A stretch of 64,000 bases of DNA, taken from assembly GCA_016720705.1 (NCBI GenBank), contig JADKKB010000007.1, forward strand, positions 1,364,001 through 1,428,000, in the 5' to 3' direction. The notes below the pieces were generated by a model that was given only the letters and a program-made list of their open reading frames with translations, ran no database searches and was not told the origin of the DNA. The stretch is from Chloracidobacterium sp. Its GTDB lineage: Bacteria > Acidobacteriota > Blastocatellia > Pyrinomonadales > Pyrinomonadaceae. A program made the position numbers and the translations under genes. Below are positions 25,085 to 34,285 of the stretch, one piece after another; the stretch's first letter is position 1; every line of letters starts with the position of its first letter.

Positions 25085-26257
25085 ATGAATTACGACGACC
25101 CATACGCATTTGACGAGTCCGAACTGCCCGAACAGGAAAGCGAGGATTACGTCCTCAAACAGTTTGAGTCGGATCCGCCCAAGACGGCCGAAGAACTCCG
25201 CCGCGACGAGGCGGTCGCCAAAGAGACTCAACGCTTTGAGGCGGCGTGCACCCGACACAATATGTTTGAGGTGCTGTCCGCCAATGATTGGATCCGGATC
25301 GGCAGCCGGCAGGGCAAGGCTCGTCACCTGTTCGGCGATCTATGGTGTGAGAATGAGCTGACGATAATGTTTGCCGACACCGGCGTGGGCAAGAGTTTGC
25401 TCGCTATGCAGATCGCCGATTCGATCGTCCGCGGCCGCCGGATCGAGCCATTTGAGATGACCGCCAAGCCGCAGAGAGTTTTGCTGCTCGACTTTGAAAT
25501 GACGCACCGTCAGCTCTACGACCGTTATTCTACGGCCGACCCCGTCAAGCTCTCCAAGCGAAAGCCGCACGAGTTTCACCGCGACATTCTGCGAGCCGAG
25601 ATCGACTGGCAAAAGGGTTTGCCCGACGGTTATCGCACGTACGCCGATTTCGTCCTCGGCTCGATCCAGCAGAGCCTGACCGAGTACGAGGTCCGCGTTT
25701 TGATCGTGGACAATATCTCCTGGCTCGTCGCCGGCGGTTTTGCCGCCGATGCCGCCGCTCGCCTGATGAAGGGCCTCAAACTGCTCAAAACCGAACTCGG
25801 TGTCTCGATCCTCGTGCTCGCCCACTCCATCAAACGCCCTGATACCCTGCCGATCACGATCGACGCCCTCGCCGGCTCTAAATCGATCGTCAATTTCGCC
25901 GACAACGTCTTTGCCATCGGCCGCAACATCTACCAGCCCGAGATCCGCTACCTCAAGCAACTCAAACAGCGAAATTCGGTGATCCGCCACGACACCACAA
26001 ATGTCGCCGCCTTTCGGATAATTACCGATGAGTCATTTCCCCGCTTTCGCTTTATCGAATGCACCCACGAAGCATTTCACCTCCGCCGCGGCTACGACAC
26101 GCTCCTTGATCGCGAACCCATCCGCGTAACCCCGGCCCGCCGCGTCGAATCCGTCCGCCGATTCAGCTCCGCCGGCCTCTCCTATCGCCAGATCGCCGAC
26201 CGCCTAAACATCTCAAAATCCACCGTCGCCCGCATCCTAAAATCCGACAAACCGTAG
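25085..26257 (+). CDS. RepA/AAA_25-like ATPase with C-terminal helix-turn-helix
   Basis: 390 residues from the ATG at 25085, preceded by TTCG and a short spacer after the heptamer array. The RecA-like core has Walker A FADTGVGKSLLAMQIADS near residue 98 and Walker B strands RVLLLDFEM and VLIVDNISWL, as in plasmid RepA / KaiC-like ATPases. The last 30 residues are an HTH: LSYRQIADRLNISKSTVARI. Such proteins act on DNA in plasmid or mobile-element replication or in regulation. It lies alone beside repeats and a transposase. Not tied to an origin here. Confidence 0.85.
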   Translation: MNYDDPYAFDESELPEQESEDYVLKQFESDPPKTAEELRRDEAVAKETQRFEAACTRHNMFEVLSANDWIRIGSRQGKARHLFGDLWCENELTIMFADTGVGKSLLAMQIADSIVRGRRIEPFEMTAKPQRVLLLDFEMTHRQLYDRYSTADPVKLSKRKPHEFHRDILRAEIDWQKGLPDGYRTYADFVLGSIQQSLTEYEVRVLIVDNISWLVAGGFAADAAARLMKGLKLLKTELGVSILVLAHSIKRPDTLPITIDALAGSKSIVNFADNVFAIGRNIYQPEIRYLKQLKQRNSVIRHDTTNVAAFRIITDESFPRFRFIECTHEAFHLRRGYDTLLDREPIRVTPARRVESVRRFSSAGLSYRQIADRLNISKSTVARILKSDKP

Positions 26258-26284
26258 CCCCCGCCATCCCCGTCGCTGCCGCGT

Positions 26285-26600
26285 CGCCTCATTGTAGCCG
26301 TGGGTAAAAACCCACGGACCGGTGAAAATCCACGGGCGCATCCCCGTCGCATCGCGACGCCTCATTGTAGCCGTGGGTAAAAACCCACGGACCGGTGAAA
26401 ATCCACGGGCGCATCCCCGTCGCATCGCGACGCCTCATTGTAGCCGTGGGTAAAAACCCACGGACCAGCGATAACCCCCGAAACGCCGAAAACCCCGGAA
26501 TGTTTCGCGCATCCGCGTCGTATCGCGACGCCTCATTGTAGCCGTGGGTAAAAACCCACGGACCGGTAAAAACCCACGGACCGGCGACAACCCACGGAGC
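26285..26600. repeat. REP array: four hairpin units
   Basis: The palindrome CCGTGGGTAAAAACCCACGG occurs at 26298-26317, 26371-26390, 26444-26463 and 26542-26561. The first three are in a 73-bp tandem unit that also contains TTGTAG, GGACCGGTGAAAATCCACGG and GTCGCATCGCGACGC. It ends next to the IS200-like transposase, which fits REP sequences mobilised by that enzyme. Spacing and the palindromic unit exclude CRISPR. Confidence 0.9.
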
Positions 26601-26639
26601 CGTTCGCCAAATCCATCTCGGCGCGTAGCGACGGATGAA

Positions 26640-27091
26640 TCAATCAAATAAATATTTGTCGTCGTAATCTATACCGTGATTCTCCAATAATCGAACATAT
26701 TCTTCTTCAAAACTTCGTGTCGAATGATGATCCCGCTGCCGCACAATGTAATCGACCACATCCGGCACCGCCGATCTTGAAACCGAAAACACCCCATAAC
26801 CATCTTGCCATCCAAAATCCGACATTCCTTCAAATTCACGGCGAATTCCGTACGAGGAATCGCCCTTAACGTCTTTGCTACCTGACTCGGTGACAGAGTC
26901 GTTGGGACACTCAACAAGGCGTGAATATGATTTTCGATGCCGCCAATTTGAATTGGCGTAATACCGTGGTGCCGTGCGACTCCTGCAATGTATGCCCAGA
27001 CACGCTCTTCGATCTCGCGGTGAATTAGATCTGTGCGGTTTTTGGTGCTAAAAACGAGGTGCAAATAAACCTGCGAATATGTGTTTGCCAT
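26640..27091 (-). pseudogene. Frameshifted REP-associated (IS200/IS605-like) tyrosine transposase
   Basis: The first frame starts MANTYSQVYLHLVFSTKNR and carries the HUH motif in ENHIHALLS; it loses homology near 26830. The second frame, ending at 26640, continues GYGVFSVS and the catalytic tyrosine region VVDYIVRQRDHH and family end IDYDDKYLFD. A one-base deletion (or two-base insertion) around 26826-26835 splits the two, so an active enzyme would need frameshifting. The REP units flank it on both sides. It is a Y1 single-strand transposase of the RAYT group. Confidence 0.85.
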
Positions 27092-27137
27092 TTCTCAATC
27101 GTCGCTGCCGCGACGCAATCATTTTACAATACCTTTT

Positions 27138-27157
27138 CCGTGGGTTCTTACCCACGG
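27138..27157. repeat. Single REP hairpin on the other side of the transposase
   Basis: CCGTGGG-TTCTTA-CCCACGG, the same stem as the REP array at 26.3-26.6 kb, in the mirror position beside the transposase start. Confidence 0.8.
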
Positions 27158-27560
27158 CTACGATCATTTCGTCGCTCCGCGACCCAAAGACACCGCCAAT
27201 GTCAGTACCACCTGCCGTAGCGGGTGGGGCTTTTCTGCGTTATCCATACACCATCGCGCCACCATTCCCATCCCGTAGCGTAGGGACGATCGCGACTGGC
27301 TTCTGACTCTACCCACACTCTTCACTTTTCATTCGCCGCTTTCAATTCTAAACTCGACCCGTGCCCTACACCCGCGACAAACGATAACCAACACCCAACA
27401 GCCAAACCGTCTGGCGCGTGATGAGCACCAACCACCTGTCAGAACCGGAAGCCATAGCGACTGGGTTCCTACCGCTTTTCATTGTCGGATAATCTGTTTC
27501 CAAAACCGGCATTATACTGATTGTTCCACCCACACAGAACCACACTCCCGCTTTCTAAAA
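27158..27560. other. Gene-free interval between transposase remnant and defence island
   Basis: No credible gene. Contains degenerate palindromic pieces such as CCACCTGCCGTAGCGGGTGG (about 27209-27228) and, near 27440-27475, GTCAGAACCGGAAGC...GCGACTGGGTT, which look like further REP-type repeats. GC falls sharply towards 27560. Confidence 0.5.
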
Positions 27561-27615
27561 ATAGTCGATTTTGGACTATTCAAAATTGACCTTTAATTTG
27601 TTTCATAGATGAAAT
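27561..27615 (+). promoter_or_regulatory. Palindromes before the XRE/methyltransferase operon (controller-box candidates)
   Basis: AATAGTC (27561-27567) and GACTATT (27575-27581) form a 7-bp inverted repeat with a 7-base gap. TTTCAT-AG-ATGAAA (27602-27615) lies directly before the XRE start at 27619. Restriction controller proteins bind such palindromes upstream of their own gene. Confidence 0.5.
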
Positions 27616-27618
27616 TTC

Positions 27619-27888
27619 ATGGAAAAATCTATCTATTCGCACGATTATTCGATTTTTCTCGACCAATTGCGTAGATTGCGTGCTTCTAAATCACTTACAC
27701 AGGTTCAAATTGCCGAGCGATTGAATCAGACCCAGTCTTTCGTAAGCAAGGTGGAGCGTGGTGAGCGCCGCCTCGATGTAGTCGAGCTCCGTGCATTTTG
27801 CAGAGCATTGGGAATCGATTTTGCTGCCTTTTTAACCGAACTCGAGTCAAGGCTTGAGGGTTCGACAAATGGGGGCGGCAAGATATGA
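27619..27888 (+). CDS. XRE-family regulator, probable restriction controller
   Basis: 89 residues. The helix-turn-helix covers about residues 15-70: LRRLRASKSLTQVQIAERL, then TQSFVSKVERGERRLDVVE. Size and position (first in a methyltransferase operon, ATGA overlap with it) fit the controller proteins of restriction-modification systems, which delay or balance nuclease expression. It lies on visibly AT-rich sequence unlike the surrounding chromosome. Controller function is inferred from context. Confidence 0.85.
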   Translation: MEKSIYSHDYSIFLDQLRRLRASKSLTQVQIAERLNQTQSFVSKVERGERRLDVVELRAFCRALGIDFAAFLTELESRLEGSTNGGGKI

Positions 27889-29594
27889 AACCGTTGACTG
27901 TGATTGATGTCTTTTGCGGAGGTGGTGGTTTCTCTGAAGGTTTTCGTCAACAAGGATTTGAGATAGAACTCGGAATCGATCGGTGGCAACCCGCAATTGA
28001 TACGTTCAACCATAATTTTAGATTGGATTGTAAAGCTCGCAATGTTCTCGAATTTTTAGAATCGGTCGATGCAATCGAAGGGCTACCCGATACTGACGTA
28101 ATTTTGGGAAGCCCGCCGTGCGTAAGTTTTTCATCTTCCAACATCTCTGGAAAAGCAGACAAAAGCGTTGGTATCACTCTTACTCAAACTTTCTTGCGAA
28201 TCGTCGCGGTTAAGAAATGGAAGAAAGGTTCAAAGCTCCAAGCTTGGTTGATGGAGAATGTGCCGAGATCTGTAAAACACCTTGCGAGCGAGTACACCTT
28301 TGAGGATCTTGGCCTAGGGGATTGGGCCATTGAAAACAAAATCGGACCTTCGAAGGTAGCAATACGTCTGTCGGGAAACCATGAAATAGTAAATTCCGCA
28401 GATTATGGGAGTGCTCAAGCCCGCAAAAGAGTCATTTCAGGCGAACTTATTGCCCGAAAATCTTTAGTCGTGCCCGAACCGACCCATAGCGAGACGGCAT
28501 CAAACGGCAAGAAAATCTGGCGTACGCTCGTGGAAATTAAGAATGGATTACCCGATCCGTCTTCGTCGAGAAAGCGATTTGAAACTACAGACCCGAACTA
28601 TACAAATCTCAAATTATTTAGTGACGAGTTGACAGACCATTTCTACGATACAGGGTTGTATGAGTGCGAATGGAATCTATCAAGATATTGGAAAACCAAT
28701 CATCCGTTTATGGGGAAAATGTCTTTTCCTGAAAATGAGGATAAGCCTAGCCGAACCGTTACGGCTACCAAGATTGGTTCGTCGAGAGAAGCATTAATTT
28801 ATAAATCGGCATTAGCTCGGGAAGGGAATGGCGAATATAGAACACCAACTGTTCGAGAGGCCGCTTGTCTTATGGGCTTTCCCATTACATACCAATTTAA
28901 GGGGAGCGAAGGAACTAAATGGAGGCTGGTTGGGAATGCAGTTTGTCCATCTGTTAGTCGTGCCTTCGCTGCGCAGATATTGATCGAGCTTGGAGAGGAA
29001 AGCCCAGCGAAACCTTTACTAAGCGAGGCGGTAAACACAGAAAATGTATGTAACTTGAATACGTTTACCGAAAAAATATTCAACAATCCGCCCAAGAAAA
29101 ATAAAGGTTCTCGTTTTAGGCGGCATCCCTTTAAGGACGGCAATATGACGGTCACGCTTTCAAATTATGATATTGCAGAAAAGACTTTAACTATGGGTCA
29201 CTGGTTAACGTCGGTTCAATACGGTACCGGCAACGGCTTCCCGAATCACGTATGCTCCGATGACACCTATCTTCGTTTGGAACCGCAAATTGCAAGATTT
29301 GAGAAGGGCTTCGAGTTTCTCACACTTATTAACAACGGTTTTTTGGAGAAGATTGGGAACTCTAATCAACTACAAATCTTGCATGAACTTCAAAACGCTA
29401 ATGGTGCACTATTGAATCCGAGTCAACTAGTTGATGAAGTGGGTCGAATCATTGATGAGCTTGACCTTGATAATCAGATTTTCGAGGACGAGGATCAAAT
29501 TATATTCAAAAACAAGAAGAAGATTCCAACTAAACAGCTTTTCGCCTTATATGCGATAAGCCGGATTGCCGCTAAAGCAAATAGAAATGAATAA
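27885..29594 (+). CDS. DNA (cytosine-5) methyltransferase with long C-terminal extension
   Basis: 569 residues. The first ~375 residues form the catalytic domain: motif I VIDVFCGGGGFSEGF, motif IV GSPPCVSFSSS with the catalytic Cys, motif VI WLMENVPRS, QARKRV (motif VIII), the target-recognition part, KPSRTVTATK (IX) and GNAVCPSVSRAFA (X). About 190 further residues (RFRRHPFKDGNMTVTLSN onwards) do not belong to the known C5 domain. It methylates cytosine to protect host DNA. It overlaps the XRE gene by 4 bases and the ParB-like gene by 8. Confidence 0.93.
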   Translation: MKPLTVIDVFCGGGGFSEGFRQQGFEIELGIDRWQPAIDTFNHNFRLDCKARNVLEFLESVDAIEGLPDTDVILGSPPCVSFSSSNISGKADKSVGITLTQTFLRIVAVKKWKKGSKLQAWLMENVPRSVKHLASEYTFEDLGLGDWAIENKIGPSKVAIRLSGNHEIVNSADYGSAQARKRVISGELIARKSLVVPEPTHSETASNGKKIWRTLVEIKNGLPDPSSSRKRFETTDPNYTNLKLFSDELTDHFYDTGLYECEWNLSRYWKTNHPFMGKMSFPENEDKPSRTVTATKIGSSREALIYKSALAREGNGEYRTPTVREAACLMGFPITYQFKGSEGTKWRLVGNAVCPSVSRAFAAQILIELGEESPAKPLLSEAVNTENVCNLNTFTEKIFNNPPKKNKGSRFRRHPFKDGNMTVTLSNYDIAEKTLTMGHWLTSVQYGTGNGFPNHVCSDDTYLRLEPQIARFEKGFEFLTLINNGFLEKIGNSNQLQILHELQNANGALLNPSQLVDEVGRIIDELDLDNQIFEDEDQIIFKNKKKIPTKQLFALYAISRIAAKANRNE

Positions 29595-31020
29595 GGAAAC
29601 CCGAACACAAAAAATCGCTGAAATTATGTTAAGAGATGCATACGGAAAACAAGATATTCTGTGGCATGACCGACTCGAGCAAATGAGTGTCTTTGAAATT
29701 CCGTTAGAGTATTTGGTTTACAACAAATTTAACGGCCGTATTTTGAGCCGGACGAAGACGCTCGAAAAGCAGGGCCGAAATGTGAATCCGGAGACCAAGG
29801 AAGGAAAATTCGTTATTGAAGAACTACTATGGCGATCGAAAGTGTCAAAGAACGAAATTACAAAAAAGGACATTTCAATAAAAGGGCAGCTAAAAATAGG
29901 CATAGTTACCCGCGATGGAATTGTAATCGATGGTAATCGGAGGTTGATGCTTCTTAACAAGCTCCAACCCAAATACCGTTTCTTTAAGGCGGTCGTATTG
30001 CCGGTAGCTCTGGAGGATGATCCGATTGAGGTCGAGAAACTCGAAACGACCTATCAGATGGGCGAAGATGAAAAGCAAGGTTACAACCCGATCGAGAAAT
30101 ACCTTAAAGCGAAACAAATCTACAATAAACTAATCGCCGAAAACGCGCCCGAGAATGCTATTGGGCAAATTGCTAATTGGATGGGGGAAGAAAAGTCTGA
30201 AATCCAGCATTACCTTGACGTGATGGACGTTATTGATGAGTATTTGCAGTATTTGGAGTACGACGGCATTTACGCAATGGCGGATACGCCGAATGATGGA
30301 AAGGAGGATCTTTTTCTTTATCTAAAGAAATGGCTAAAAACATTTGGCGATGGAAAAGAATCGACTAAGGCGTTTGACGGCTATGAGCAGCTAGACGTCG
30401 ATGATCTTAAAAACATCTGTTTCGATTTTGTACGCGCGAAAATTGGAAAGTCATACGACGGAAAATCATTTCGACATATCGCCGACGGACAAAGGAAGAA
30501 TCACTTTTTCGGTGATGCAAAGATTTGGAAGGATTTTGCAGATACACACTTTTCAATCGTTTCACCAGCTGTCAAAAAAATCAATTCAGAATATCCAATT
30601 GACTATAATTCAGAGAATATTGAAGCATCCCTTTCAAACAGGGATGCTAAATTTCGGGATGAAGTATTGGAAGGTATAGCGCACAACCTAGAGGAACATC
30701 AAACCGATCTCGGATACCTAAGAGCAGCGGATAAGCCACTCGAACTCGTCACAAGTGCTCGTAAAGCAATCGATTCAATCCAACAAGGACACAAGAATTT
30801 CTCCCAACCAGAAGTTCTAGAACGCGTGGAGGATTTAATCCAAACACTAACGGGAATGCTTATCAAGAAATCCCCAGAAGAAACTCTGTCGTTGGTACTA
30901 AGCTTGCTTCAAGGAATTGACTTAGATTCGGCACGATTTGACGAAGAAATTATGCTTGCGAATATTAAGAATGTGTCGAAGGCTGCGTATCAGATGGAAA
31001 AGCGTATAAAGGCTAGCTAA
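29587..31020 (+). CDS. ParB/sulfiredoxin-like domain protein of the defence island
   Basis: 477 residues from the ATG at 29587. The N-terminal third resembles the ParB/Srx nucleotide-binding fold: IGIVTRDGIVIDGNRRLMLL, where D-G-N-R-R stands for the ParB GHRR-type loop, and the TYQMGEDEKQGYNP segment follows. The rest is long, charged and helical. ParB-like proteins bind DNA or use CTP/ATP; in defence systems they occur with nucleases and helicases. Exact role is unknown. Its ATG lies within the methyltransferase end and its stop shares a base with the next start (TAATG). Confidence 0.75.
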   Translation: MNKETRTQKIAEIMLRDAYGKQDILWHDRLEQMSVFEIPLEYLVYNKFNGRILSRTKTLEKQGRNVNPETKEGKFVIEELLWRSKVSKNEITKKDISIKGQLKIGIVTRDGIVIDGNRRLMLLNKLQPKYRFFKAVVLPVALEDDPIEVEKLETTYQMGEDEKQGYNPIEKYLKAKQIYNKLIAENAPENAIGQIANWMGEEKSEIQHYLDVMDVIDEYLQYLEYDGIYAMADTPNDGKEDLFLYLKKWLKTFGDGKESTKAFDGYEQLDVDDLKNICFDFVRAKIGKSYDGKSFRHIADGQRKNHFFGDAKIWKDFADTHFSIVSPAVKKINSEYPIDYNSENIEASLSNRDAKFRDEVLEGIAHNLEEHQTDLGYLRAADKPLELVTSARKAIDSIQQGHKNFSQPEVLERVEDLIQTLTGMLIKKSPEETLSLVLSLLQGIDLDSARFDEEIMLANIKNVSKAAYQMEKRIKAS

Positions 31021-32996
31021 TGAGTCAAACCATTCAAATTCAGACGGAGACTAACATTGGATGGTTTCGCTTGACGGGAAACGTCCTCGAGCTTCTAGAT
31101 AATCCACGGATTATGTTTGCCCTTCGACGAATGAAGTTTGAAACGGACGAAAACGCGGTTTTGGTTCCATATGAAGAGAAGACTAAGATACAAACACTTC
31201 AAGAACTTCAGCGACTTCTGGAAAGATTCTCGTTTGGCTCGACACTATCGGCGGGGACACGCGACGATGTCTCAAGTTTTGAACGTGAAGAAAGTACATT
31301 TAGGGAATTCTCAGAAAGAGCAAGGTCTATTAGAAACGATCAGTTTCAAATTGTCCCCGATCTTGTTTCGTACTTTGATGATTTTCAAAAAGTAGTTAAG
31401 AACACATTAGTCCGTCCGTTGTACCCTCGTCAGCTGTTGTCAGCTTTTCACATGGCTTTCTCACAGAATGCATGTAATTTTGCTGTACCTGGTGCCGGAA
31501 AAACATCAATTGTTTATGGAGCCTATTCCTATCTTCGAGGGCTTCCTGAAACGGATCCAAAGCATGTAAACAAGCTAATGGTACTTGGCCCCTTATCTTC
31601 ATTTGCTCCATGGGAAAATGAATACAAAGATTGTTTTGGAAAGGAGATAATCTCGCAACGTTTGTCCGGTGAGGCATCTGTTAGTCGCGAACAGAAGGAA
31701 CAGCACCTATTTTCGACCAACCCAGCCGAACTAACACTGATTTTTCACGGTGGGGTGGTTAGCCTTCAAAACGAGATAATCTCATTTTTGAACCGGAATA
31801 AGACCATGGTCGTCATTGATGAAGCTCATCGTATCAAAAACCCAGACGGAGTTTGGGGACGGAGTGCAATTGAGATAGCAAAGGCAGCTAGGTCCCGAAT
31901 TATATTAACCGGAACGCCAGTACCTAATGGCTACGAAGACCTTTTTAATCTGTTTCAATTTTTGTATCCATATCGATACAAAAGCATTCTGAAAGCCCAC
32001 TATGGGAATTTGGTTGAAATGACAAAAAGTGCGTCATATGAAAGCGACAGTGTAAAGAACTTTATTGAAAATATTTCACCGTATTTTATTAGAATAAAAA
32101 AGAGCGATCTGAAACTGCCGCGGTACTTCGAACATTCAATCGACGTAGTCATGAATCCTATACAGCGTGAGATTTATGATTTCATAGAAACAAAATCTAT
32201 TCGATTGTTCGAAACCAATAGCACGGCCACGGTAAAGGACTTGCTTAACAGGGCAAAGCTAATCCGACTAAGACAGGCGGCATCAAATCCGTCTTTGTTA
32301 TTGAAGCCACTCGCAGAAACCTTGTATGAGAACGATTATGAATTCAACGGTACTTTGGGTGAAAATTTGCCGGATGAATTACAGAATGACTCTCAGATTC
32401 TTTCAAAACTCTATACTTATCAAAAGAACGAAACTCCGCAGAAGTTTACTGTGGTCAAGGAGCTTCTTGATCAAATACTTTCTAAAAAAGGCGGCAAAGC
32501 TATTGTTTGGACCATTTTCGTGCAAAATGCAAAGCAACTACAGTTGTACCTCTTGAATAACGAGATCGTTTCCAAACTCCTTATTGGAGAGGTGGATCAA
32601 CCTAGCCGTGAACTGATTGTCGAGGAATTTAATAATCCTACAAATACCGACTTTCGAGTTGTAATTGCCAACCCCTTTGCGGTCTCTGAATCAATTTCGC
32701 TACATATGGGTTGCCATAATGCAATTTACTTGGAGCGCGATTACAATTGTGCGAATTTCCTTCAGTCTAGAGATCGTATTCACAGATATGGATTACCCCC
32801 TAATCAAGAAACCCATTATTACTATTTAATTTCAAGTAATTCGATTGACGGAGTAATAGATGACAAGTTAAAGCGGAAAGTTCAGCGTATGGAGAGAATC
32901 ATTGACGAGGAAATACCACTTTTCAGCCGACTTGATGATTCTGACGAGACGGATCTCATAATGGCACTCATTAACGACTATGCTCGACGTTCTTAG
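31020..32996 (+). CDS. SNF2/SF2-type DNA translocase of the defence island
   Basis: 658 residues. After an N-terminal region of about 140 residues, the SF2 core shows Walker A VPGAGKTSIVYGA near 158, DEAH box VVIDEAHRIKN near 267, motif III ILTGTPVPNGYEDL, and C-terminal RecA-like lobe with motifs V and VI (ANPFAVSESISLHMGCHN; FLQSRDRIHRYGLP). The Q-x-R-D-R-x-H-R arrangement and spacing are typical of SNF2 proteins, which move along DNA rather than unwind it. It lies between the ParB-like and nuclease-like genes. Confidence 0.9.
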   Translation: MSQTIQIQTETNIGWFRLTGNVLELLDNPRIMFALRRMKFETDENAVLVPYEEKTKIQTLQELQRLLERFSFGSTLSAGTRDDVSSFEREESTFREFSERARSIRNDQFQIVPDLVSYFDDFQKVVKNTLVRPLYPRQLLSAFHMAFSQNACNFAVPGAGKTSIVYGAYSYLRGLPETDPKHVNKLMVLGPLSSFAPWENEYKDCFGKEIISQRLSGEASVSREQKEQHLFSTNPAELTLIFHGGVVSLQNEIISFLNRNKTMVVIDEAHRIKNPDGVWGRSAIEIAKAARSRIILTGTPVPNGYEDLFNLFQFLYPYRYKSILKAHYGNLVEMTKSASYESDSVKNFIENISPYFIRIKKSDLKLPRYFEHSIDVVMNPIQREIYDFIETKSIRLFETNSTATVKDLLNRAKLIRLRQAASNPSLLLKPLAETLYENDYEFNGTLGENLPDELQNDSQILSKLYTYQKNETPQKFTVVKELLDQILSKKGGKAIVWTIFVQNAKQLQLYLLNNEIVSKLLIGEVDQPSRELIVEEFNNPTNTDFRVVIANPFAVSESISLHMGCHNAIYLERDYNCANFLQSRDRIHRYGLPPNQETHYYYLISSNSIDGVIDDKLKRKVQRMERIIDEEIPLFSRLDDSDETDLIMALINDYARRS

Positions 32997-34026
32997 TCGC
33001 TACGAGAATCTAGGCACGCCCCAATTCTTTAGCGAATTATTCAACCAACTTAATGCAGTAAGTCGCGGCTGGACTTCCAATCACGTTCAGGAGCACTTTT
33101 TCAACCGAATTATAGACGGCAATCACGTTTTTGACGGCTGCTTGCCCCTAGCTGAGTCGATCGGTGCCGTTGTGGTCAGTAACGACGGGTTTATCACGCT
33201 TCATCCTTCACTTGTGCCGGCCCTTGTAAGCGAGAGTTATCTAAAAAATAAATTTCTTGAAATGGTTCTTATTTCGGCAAAGAAGGACGATTTATTCCAT
33301 CAGATATTTTGTTCCGACTACATTTCGTATGACATTATTTACCGTCTGATACAAATCGACGTTGGTGCATTTCGATTTCGTTATGCCAATTTTCGACAGT
33401 TACTTTTGACGTTCGATTTTCTATTTCCTCATCCTGATTCGAATATTAGAAAATACATAGTTAACTCGAAATACAAAAAGCTTTTCGATCGAGAGCTAAT
33501 GCCCGAAATCAAGAAAAGAAAACTCGGAATTGATGAACTTGAAAAATTACTTGAGCAAAACCATATTCACGGCGAGGAAGCTGAGATATTTGTTGAAGAA
33601 TATGAAAGGAAACGTCTCGTCACGCACCCAGATCTACGAAAGATCGAGAGAATATCGATGTATGATACAGGCGCCGGATACGACATAGTGTCATTTGACG
33701 ATTTAGATTCTCACGAGACGAACCGATTCATCGAAGTAAAGTCATTTTCCGGCGTCCCGAATTTTTTTTGGTCCCGTAATGAATTGGATGCCGCCCGGGT
33801 CAAGAAAGGGTCATATTTTCTCTATCTAGTTGACCGAGACAAAATGATAAATCCCAACTACCACCCAATCATAATTTCTGATCCATGCCACCGTGTAATC
33901 AATGACGACAAAACTTGGACTAAACGCATTGAAAAATACTTCATTAACTTAAACACGTCCTTTGAATCGTTGAACAATTCTTTCGAGTTGGGTGTCTGTA
34001 GTAATGAATCGATAGATGGGCAATGA
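32980..34026 (+). CDS. DUF3883 (PD-(D/E)xK-like) protein, candidate nuclease
   Basis: 348 residues; ATG at 32980 overlaps the helicase end by 17 bases. The C-terminal ~130 residues match DUF3883 (NOV C-terminal domain): GAGYDIVSFDDLDSHETNRF, IEVKSFSG with the E-x-K active-site pair, FFWSRNELDAARVK and YFLYLVDRD. This fold is related to restriction endonucleases. The N-terminal 200 residues have no recognised domain. As last gene of the operon it is the natural candidate for the cutting subunit. Nuclease activity is inferred. Confidence 0.8.
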   Translation: MLDVLSRYENLGTPQFFSELFNQLNAVSRGWTSNHVQEHFFNRIIDGNHVFDGCLPLAESIGAVVVSNDGFITLHPSLVPALVSESYLKNKFLEMVLISAKKDDLFHQIFCSDYISYDIIYRLIQIDVGAFRFRYANFRQLLLTFDFLFPHPDSNIRKYIVNSKYKKLFDRELMPEIKKRKLGIDELEKLLEQNHIHGEEAEIFVEEYERKRLVTHPDLRKIERISMYDTGAGYDIVSFDDLDSHETNRFIEVKSFSGVPNFFWSRNELDAARVKKGSYFLYLVDRDKMINPNYHPIIISDPCHRVINDDKTWTKRIEKYFINLNTSFESLNNSFELGVCSNESIDGQ

Positions 34027-34031
34027 AACCG

Positions 34032-34151
34032 TTAGTGTTTGACCATGCCGATGTAGGTGCGGTGAAAGCCGGTTTGAAACGAAAGTTGCTCTTGTGAGAG
34101 GCCTTTTTCGTGACGGAGCTGTCGGATCCTCTGACCAAATTGATCGATCAG
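34032..34151 (-). pseudogene. Remnant of an XRE-family HTH gene
   Basis: Minus-strand codons read IDQFGQRIRQLRHEKG, then LSQEQLSFQTGFHRTYIG-MVKH and a stop, a recognisable XRE helix-turn-helix without ATG and without the usual continuation after GM. It is cut off immediately beyond the DUF3883 gene. The remnant marks an old recombination edge of the island. Confidence 0.65.
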
Positions 34152-34285
34152 AGATTGGTTTATAATTGGGATCAAAACTATACGTATTGTATGCAGCGAT
34201 CAACCGACAATAAGTATCGGCCGGGCGCCGGGTCTGACAATGCTCTGACCAAACGTGATGTTTGCCGCCGGTGAGGATCGGTGCG

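Noticed and set aside
26285..26600. CRISPR array
   Set aside because: Unit is a palindromic REP with 73-bp period and nearly identical interspacers; no cas genes.
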